From positions 1 through 10,319 of the forward strand of contig JACQCB010000081.1 of assembly GCA_016201805.1 (NCBI GenBank): 10,319 nt of DNA, in the 5' to 3' direction. This stretch comes from Nitrospirota bacterium (GTDB lineage: Bacteria > Nitrospirota > Nitrospiria > Nitrospirales > Nitrospiraceae). A model generated the notes under the pieces. That model was given only the letters and a program-made list of their open reading frames with translations. It was not told the DNA's origin and searched no databases. Shown in pieces: positions 6,885 to 10,319 of the stretch. Position 1 is the stretch's first letter. Every line of letters begins with the position of its first letter. The position numbers and the translations under genes were made by a program.

Positions 6885-7445
6885 GTGATTTCGACGGCAG
6901 ATTTTCGCAACGGGGTTCGACTCGAGATCGAAGGCTCACCCTACTACATCGTGGAGTTCCAGCACGTCAAGCCGGGCAAGGGCGGGGCCTTCGTGCGGAC
7001 CAAACTGAAAAGCTACAAGACCGGCAACATCCTCGACCGCACCTTTCGGTCCGGGGAACGGTTCAAAGAACCGGCCCTGGAAGAACGGGAGATGCAGTTC
7101 CTCTACGCGGCCGGCGACACCTACACCTTCATGGACACCGACACCTTCGAGCAGTTCACCTATGAAAAGAAGCAACTGGGCGAGAATGCCGATCTGCTCA
7201 AGGAAAATATGGTCTCGAAGATTCTGGTATTCGAGCACCAACCGATCGCCGTGGAACTGCCGAATTTCATCGAACTCAAGGTGGTGGATGGAGAGCCTGG
7301 CGTCAGAGGCGACACGGCGTCCGGAGGAACCAAACCGGCCGTGGTGGAGACGGGGGCCATAATCAAGGTGCCCCTGTACCTGGAAGTCGGCGAAATCATC
7401 AGGATCGATACCCGAACCAGAGAATACGTGGAGCGCGTCAGGTGA
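6885..7445 (+). CDS. efp: Translation elongation factor P
   Basis: EF-P binds between the P and E sites of the ribosome and speeds peptide bonds at polyproline stretches. The 186-residue product is almost the E. coli length (188). The N-terminal KOW-like domain begins ISTADFRNGVRLEI and bears the tip loop KPGKGGAFVR. Lys32 in that loop corresponds to the E. coli residue that receives beta-lysine. The OB domains follow, with MQFLYAAGDTYTFMD, and the C-terminal signature VPLYLEVGEIIRIDTRTREY. The start is GTG at 6885, with AGAAGGAG ending 10 bases upstream. The sequence cannot show whether Lys32 is modified, because no epmA or epmB gene lies in the window; a Lys in a PGKG loop is compatible with EpmA-type modification. 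Its stop overlaps the accB start (GTGA), so the two are probably translated together. Confidence 0.97.
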   Translation: MISTADFRNGVRLEIEGSPYYIVEFQHVKPGKGGAFVRTKLKSYKTGNILDRTFRSGERFKEPALEEREMQFLYAAGDTYTFMDTDTFEQFTYEKKQLGENADLLKENMVSKILVFEHQPIAVELPNFIELKVVDGEPGVRGDTASGGTKPAVVETGAIIKVPLYLEVGEIIRIDTRTREYVERVR

Positions 7446-7996
7446 GCACAGCCCGCAAGCGTCCCAGTCCGAAGAAACCCCGCCGCCGCCCGGCCACCGC
7501 CTCCTCGACGCCGCGCGTCGGCTCGAACGGTCTGAGCGGCGATCTCCGCGCCGACATTCCGCAATTGGTGGAGTTGCTGAAGCGGCACAGCCTCGCCGAG
7601 CTGGAATGGGAATGCAAAGGATTCCGCATCCGGCTGCGACGGGAAGGAAGCCCGGGCCCCACCGTAGTCTCCATGGACAGCGCCACCACCGCCACAGAGA
7701 TCCAGCCAGAGCCCCGGACGCTCACGGCCTCAAACGATACCTCCGGGAAAGTGACCATTACATCCCCCATCGTCGGCACCTTTTACCGCTCCCCCTCTCC
7801 GGACGCCGATGCCTACGTGGAAGAGGGCGACTTCGTGAAAAAAGGGCAGGTCTTGTGCATCGTCGAAGCCATGAAGCTGATGAACGAGATCGAGTCGGAG
7901 ATGGACGGTCGGATCGTCAAAATCCTGGCCGAAAGCACCAAGCCCGTGGAATACGGCCAGCCGTTGTTTTTGATCGAGCCCGAATCCGCGGCCTGA
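7442..7996 (+). CDS. accB: Biotin carboxyl carrier protein of acetyl-CoA carboxylase
   Basis: AccB carries biotin between the biotin carboxylase AccC and the carboxyltransferase in the first step of fatty-acid synthesis. The C-terminal biotinyl domain (about residues 105-181) opens with SPIVGTFYRSPSP, the protruding-thumb segment typical of AccB. It contains EAMKLMNE with the biotinylated Lys145. The conserved N-terminal segment DIPQLVELLKRHSLAELEWE begins near residue 38, and a Pro/Ser/Thr-rich linker joins the two. The protein has 184 residues against 156 in E. coli. Much of the excess is a very basic N-terminal stretch of about 30 residues starting STARKRPSPKKPRRR. The GTG start at 7442 overlaps the efp stop as GTGA. 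No better start is seen before the conserved segment, so the basic extension appears real. accC follows after 25 bases, as expected for partner subunits. Confidence 0.95.
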   Translation: MSTARKRPSPKKPRRRPATASSTPRVGSNGLSGDLRADIPQLVELLKRHSLAELEWECKGFRIRLRREGSPGPTVVSMDSATTATEIQPEPRTLTASNDTSGKVTITSPIVGTFYRSPSPDADAYVEEGDFVKKGQVLCIVEAMKLMNEIESEMDGRIVKILAESTKPVEYGQPLFLIEPESAA

Positions 7997-8021
7997 TCAT
8001 CCCCCATCCAGGAGTCCGCCG

Positions 8022-9371
8022 GTGTTCAAGAAGGTTTTGATCGCTAATCGCGGGGAGATCGCTCTCCGGGTCATCCGAGCCTGCAAAGAGCTCGGCATCA
8101 AGACCGTCGCGATCCACTCCGACGTGGACGCACAGTCCCTGCACGTCCGCACAGCCGATGAACATGTCTGCGTCGGCCCGGCCGAGGGCGCCCTCAGCTA
8201 CCGGAACATCCCCAACGTGATGAGCGCCGCCGAAGTCACCGGCGCGGATGCCATCCACCCGGGCTACGGCTTTCTGGCCGAAAACGCCCATTTTGCGGAA
8301 GTCTGCGAATCCGTCGGCATCAAATTCATCGGCCCGACTTCCGAGAACATCGCGGCGATGGGGGACAAGTCCAAAGCACGGGAACTCATGATCCGGCGCG
8401 GCATCCCCGTCCTGCCTGGCAGCCAGGGCGAATTGCGGAGCGAGAACGACGCCCTGGAAGCCGCACGCAAAATCGGGTTCCCCGTCATCATCAAGGCCTC
8501 CGCCGGCGGGGGAGGGCGAGGCATGCGGGTGGTCAACAAGGAAGACGAACTCTTCCGGGCCTTCCAAGCCGCCCAGGCCGAAGCGAAATCCACCTTCGGA
8601 CACGAAGGGGTCTATTTGGAACGTTATTTTATCGAGCCGCGACACATCGAGGTCCAGGTGCTGGCCGATGAGCGCGGCCGCGTCGTCTTCCTGGGCGAGC
8701 GAGACTGCTCCATCCAGCGCCGCTATCAAAAGCTGGTGGAAGAGACGCCGTCGCCGGCCGTGGATGAACGGCTGCGGCGGGAAATCGGGCGGGTGGCGGT
8801 CGAGGCGGTCAAGGCCGCCCACTACCGCAATGCGGGCACGGTCGAGTTCCTGCTGGACAAGGACCAGAACTTTTACTTCATGGAAGTGAACGCCCGAATC
8901 CAGGTCGAGCACCCGGTGACGGAAATGGTCACGGGCATCGATCTCATCAAAGAACAGATCCGCATCGCCGCCGGCCTCCCGCTCGCGTTCCGCCAGCAGG
9001 ACATCCGGATCACAGGGCACAGCTTCGAATGCCGGGTCAACGCCGAATGTCCGGACAAATTCACCCCCTCCCCGGGCCTGATCACACGCTACCATCAGCC
9101 CGGCGGGTTCGGGGTGCGCGTGGATTCGGCCATGGAGTCGAACACCCTCGTGGTGCCGCACTACGATTCGCTGATCGCCAAACTGATCACGCACGGACAC
9201 AACCGCGAAGAGGCGATGGCCCGCATGAGGCGCGCCCTCGACGAATTCGTGATCGAGGGGATCAAAACCACCATTCCGCTCCACCGCCGCATTTTCAACG
9301 ATGCGGAATTTCAAAAAGGCCGGGTCTCGACCGGCTTTCTCGAGCGCTTTCTGGCCAACCACGCAGCGTAA
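8022..9371 (+). CDS. accC: Biotin carboxylase subunit of acetyl-CoA carboxylase
   Basis: AccC uses ATP and bicarbonate to carboxylate the biotin on AccB. It has 449 residues, the same as E. coli AccC. The biotin-carboxylase N-domain begins FKKVLIANRGEIALRVIRA and contains HPGYGFLAENA. The ATP-grasp domain has the glycine-rich lid KASAGGGGRGMRVV (Lys158). Its catalytic strand EVNARIQVEHPVTE places Glu288, Asn290, Arg292 and Glu296 at the E. coli numbers. The C-domain includes GHSFECRVNAE. The GTG start at 8022 is preceded by AGGAG (8010-8014) at 7 bases and matches the family N-terminus, so it is secure. The protein could in principle serve another biotin-dependent carboxylase, but pairing with an AccB-type carrier argues for acetyl-CoA carboxylase. 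The carboxyltransferase genes accA and accD are not in the window. Confidence 0.97.
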   Translation: MFKKVLIANRGEIALRVIRACKELGIKTVAIHSDVDAQSLHVRTADEHVCVGPAEGALSYRNIPNVMSAAEVTGADAIHPGYGFLAENAHFAEVCESVGIKFIGPTSENIAAMGDKSKARELMIRRGIPVLPGSQGELRSENDALEAARKIGFPVIIKASAGGGGRGMRVVNKEDELFRAFQAAQAEAKSTFGHEGVYLERYFIEPRHIEVQVLADERGRVVFLGERDCSIQRRYQKLVEETPSPAVDERLRREIGRVAVEAVKAAHYRNAGTVEFLLDKDQNFYFMEVNARIQVEHPVTEMVTGIDLIKEQIRIAAGLPLAFRQQDIRITGHSFECRVNAECPDKFTPSPGLITRYHQPGGFGVRVDSAMESNTLVVPHYDSLIAKLITHGHNREEAMARMRRALDEFVIEGIKTTIPLHRRIFNDAEFQKGRVSTGFLERFLANHAA

Positions 9372-9376
9372 GACCG

Positions 9377-9946
9377 GTGCCGCTCCACGCCAACCGACAG
9401 GCTTTCCTCAACGGGCTTTACGTCATCCTGGACCGGCAGGCTGCCCAAGGACGTCCGTTGGAAAGCGTGCTGACCGCAGCGGCCGAAGCCGGCGTCCGGC
9501 TGTTTCAATACCGGGACAAGACGGCGACGGCAGCCGAGGCCTACCGCCAGGCCCTTCGGCTCCGCCAAGCGGCGGCCGATCATGGGGCCATTTTTCTGGT
9601 CAATGACCGGTGCGATTTGGCGCTGGCGGTCGAAGCCGATGGAGTCCATCTCGGCCAGGATGACCTGCCTCTGGCTGTGGCCAGGAGGATTCTGGGTCCG
9701 GAGAAAATCATCGGCCTGTCGACTCATTGCGAGGCCGACGTGATCGGTGCGACGGCAGAGGGGGCGGACTATATCGGATTCGGCCCTCTGACACACCTGC
9801 CGGTCTTTGCCATCGGCGGCCTGACCGCCGATCGTGTGCAGGCCGTGATCCAAGCCGGCGCCGATGGGGTCGCCGTGATCTCCGCCATTGTCGGAGCCCC
9901 GGATGTTGCCGCAGCGGCCCGTGCCATCATGGCCCGATTGCCCTGA
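9377..9946 (+). CDS. thiE: Thiamine-phosphate synthase with an internal in-frame deletion (possibly inactive)
   Basis: ThiE couples the pyrimidine HMP-PP to the thiazole phosphate to give thiamine phosphate. The TIM-barrel start NGLYVILDR, the substrate motifs LFQYRDK, LVNDR, GVHLGQDDLP and IIGLSTH, and the C-terminal AIGGL and GADGVAVISAI are all present. However, DYIGFGP (ending at residue 137) is joined directly to LTHLPVFAIGG. In normal ThiE about 30 residues separate GP from IGG, including a TxTK loop that binds pyrophosphate. Here only 8 remain, so roughly 25 residues are missing and the reading frame is kept. The 189-residue length against about 210 usual agrees. GTG 9377 lies 5 bases after accC, with no clear Shine-Dalgarno, so translation may be coupled. 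The stop overlaps the 3' end of bioD on the other strand by 20 bases. Family identity is strong; enzymatic function is doubtful. Confidence 0.88.
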   Translation: MPLHANRQAFLNGLYVILDRQAAQGRPLESVLTAAAEAGVRLFQYRDKTATAAEAYRQALRLRQAAADHGAIFLVNDRCDLALAVEADGVHLGQDDLPLAVARRILGPEKIIGLSTHCEADVIGATAEGADYIGFGPLTHLPVFAIGGLTADRVQAVIQAGADGVAVISAIVGAPDVAAAARAIMARLP

Positions 9947-10319
9947 GCAGACCAGCCAGTTCCTGCATGACTGGATCCTCAGCGATGCGGCCGACCCCTT
10001 GCTTCCACTCATGTTCAAGCACCGCTTCGTATCGGAGGGGGCCAAGAACCGGGATGTCGAGCCGTTCGCGCAGGAGCGCGACGGTGGACTCCTGCTGCAA
10101 GTGATCGTGAACCGACGAACCACCTCCGGCAGGCTGGTTCAATACGATCCCGACAATCAAAATACCGCGCTGGCGCAGCGCTTCGACCGTGAGCAAGGCA
10201 TGATTGACGCCGCCGAGCGCAGGACGGCCGACGATCAACACAGGCAACCCAAGCGCGACGATAAGGTCCCTCACGTCGAACCGGTCAGCAATCGGCACCA
10301 TCACGCCTCCGACTCCCTC
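9927..10319 (-). CDS. bioD: Dethiobiotin synthetase BioD, C-terminal part (5' end outside window)
   Basis: BioD closes the ureido ring of biotin by carboxylating 7,8-diaminopelargonic acid with ATP. The minus-strand frame is open from the window edge, giving 130 residues. It starts within the conserved EGAGG loop, here EGVGGVMVPIAD, and continues with PVLIVGRPALGGVNHALLTVEALRQRG, typical of the substrate- and dimer-forming region. GIVLNQ follows near the nucleotide-binding end, then IPVLGPLRYE. The internal ATG at 10304 is not the start, because conserved residues precede it. The N-terminal P-loop (GTDTGVGKT in the family) must lie beyond the window. The Val in EGVGG replaces the usual Ala, a mild change. 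The 3' end overlaps thiE tail to tail. Product use is suggestive: biotin made by this pathway is needed by AccB, encoded about 2 kb away. Confidence 0.9.
   Translation of the reverse strand, partial: EGVGGVMVPIADRFDVRDLIVALGLPVLIVGRPALGGVNHALLTVEALRQRGILIVGIVLNQPAGGGSSVHDHLQQESTVALLRERLDIPVLGPLRYEAVLEHEWKQGVGRIAEDPVMQELAGLLRAIGP

Noticed and set aside
7917..9362. Minus-strand open frame of 481 codons antisense to accC
   Set aside because: It lies opposite a full-length, well-conserved accC, its translation is His/Asp/Gly-rich with no recognisable domain, and long antisense frames are common in GC-rich genes with strong third-position bias.

Overview
The window is a GC-rich (about 60 % by eye), tightly packed run of bacterial housekeeping genes. 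Twelve plus-strand genes lie head to tail: tsaD (3' part), hflX, nth, yicC, gmk, rpoZ, coaBC, aroQ, efp, accB, accC and thiE. One minus-strand gene, bioD (5' part cut off by the window edge), converges on thiE. Protein style and gene order (long HflX with an extra N-terminal domain; yicC-gmk-rpoZ-coaBC; aroQ-efp-accB-accC) suggest a Gram-negative bacterium of the Nitrospira/Nitrospirota or deltaproteobacterial type. That assignment is inference from family resemblance and was not searched. I see no RNA gene, mobile element, CRISPR array or integrated element.

Layout. Positions 3-560 hold the C-terminal part of the tRNA t6A enzyme TsaD. From 592 to 3844, hflX, nth and yicC are joined by two ATGA stop/start overlaps, so they are probably one translationally coupled unit. 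After 38 bases come gmk, rpoZ and coaBC (3883-6218), a widely conserved trio with yicC. The only gap over 100 bases (6219-6378) carries the best promoter candidate, an extended -10 element, and marks a likely transcription boundary. The second unit is aroQ, efp, accB, accC and thiE (6379-9946), with gaps of 47, -4, 25 and 5 bases. thiE and bioD overlap tail to tail by 20 bases.

How the genes fit together. The first unit serves RNA modification, ribosome rescue, DNA repair, RNA decay, nucleotide supply, RNA polymerase and coenzyme A synthesis. The second joins chorismate synthesis, translation elongation and the biotin-dependent first step of fatty-acid synthesis (AccB plus AccC), then thiamine synthesis. 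bioD on the other strand makes the precursor of the biotin that AccB carries.

I found no new biological system. The points most worth a second look are: (1) ThiE lacks roughly 25 residues in frame, including the usual pyrophosphate-binding loop; (2) hflX seems to start at an ATT codon behind a good Shine-Dalgarno sequence; (3) the CoaC half of CoaBC has Asp and Ser where E. coli has the catalytic Asn and Cys; (4) the TsaD tail looks like read-through after a CCCC run.
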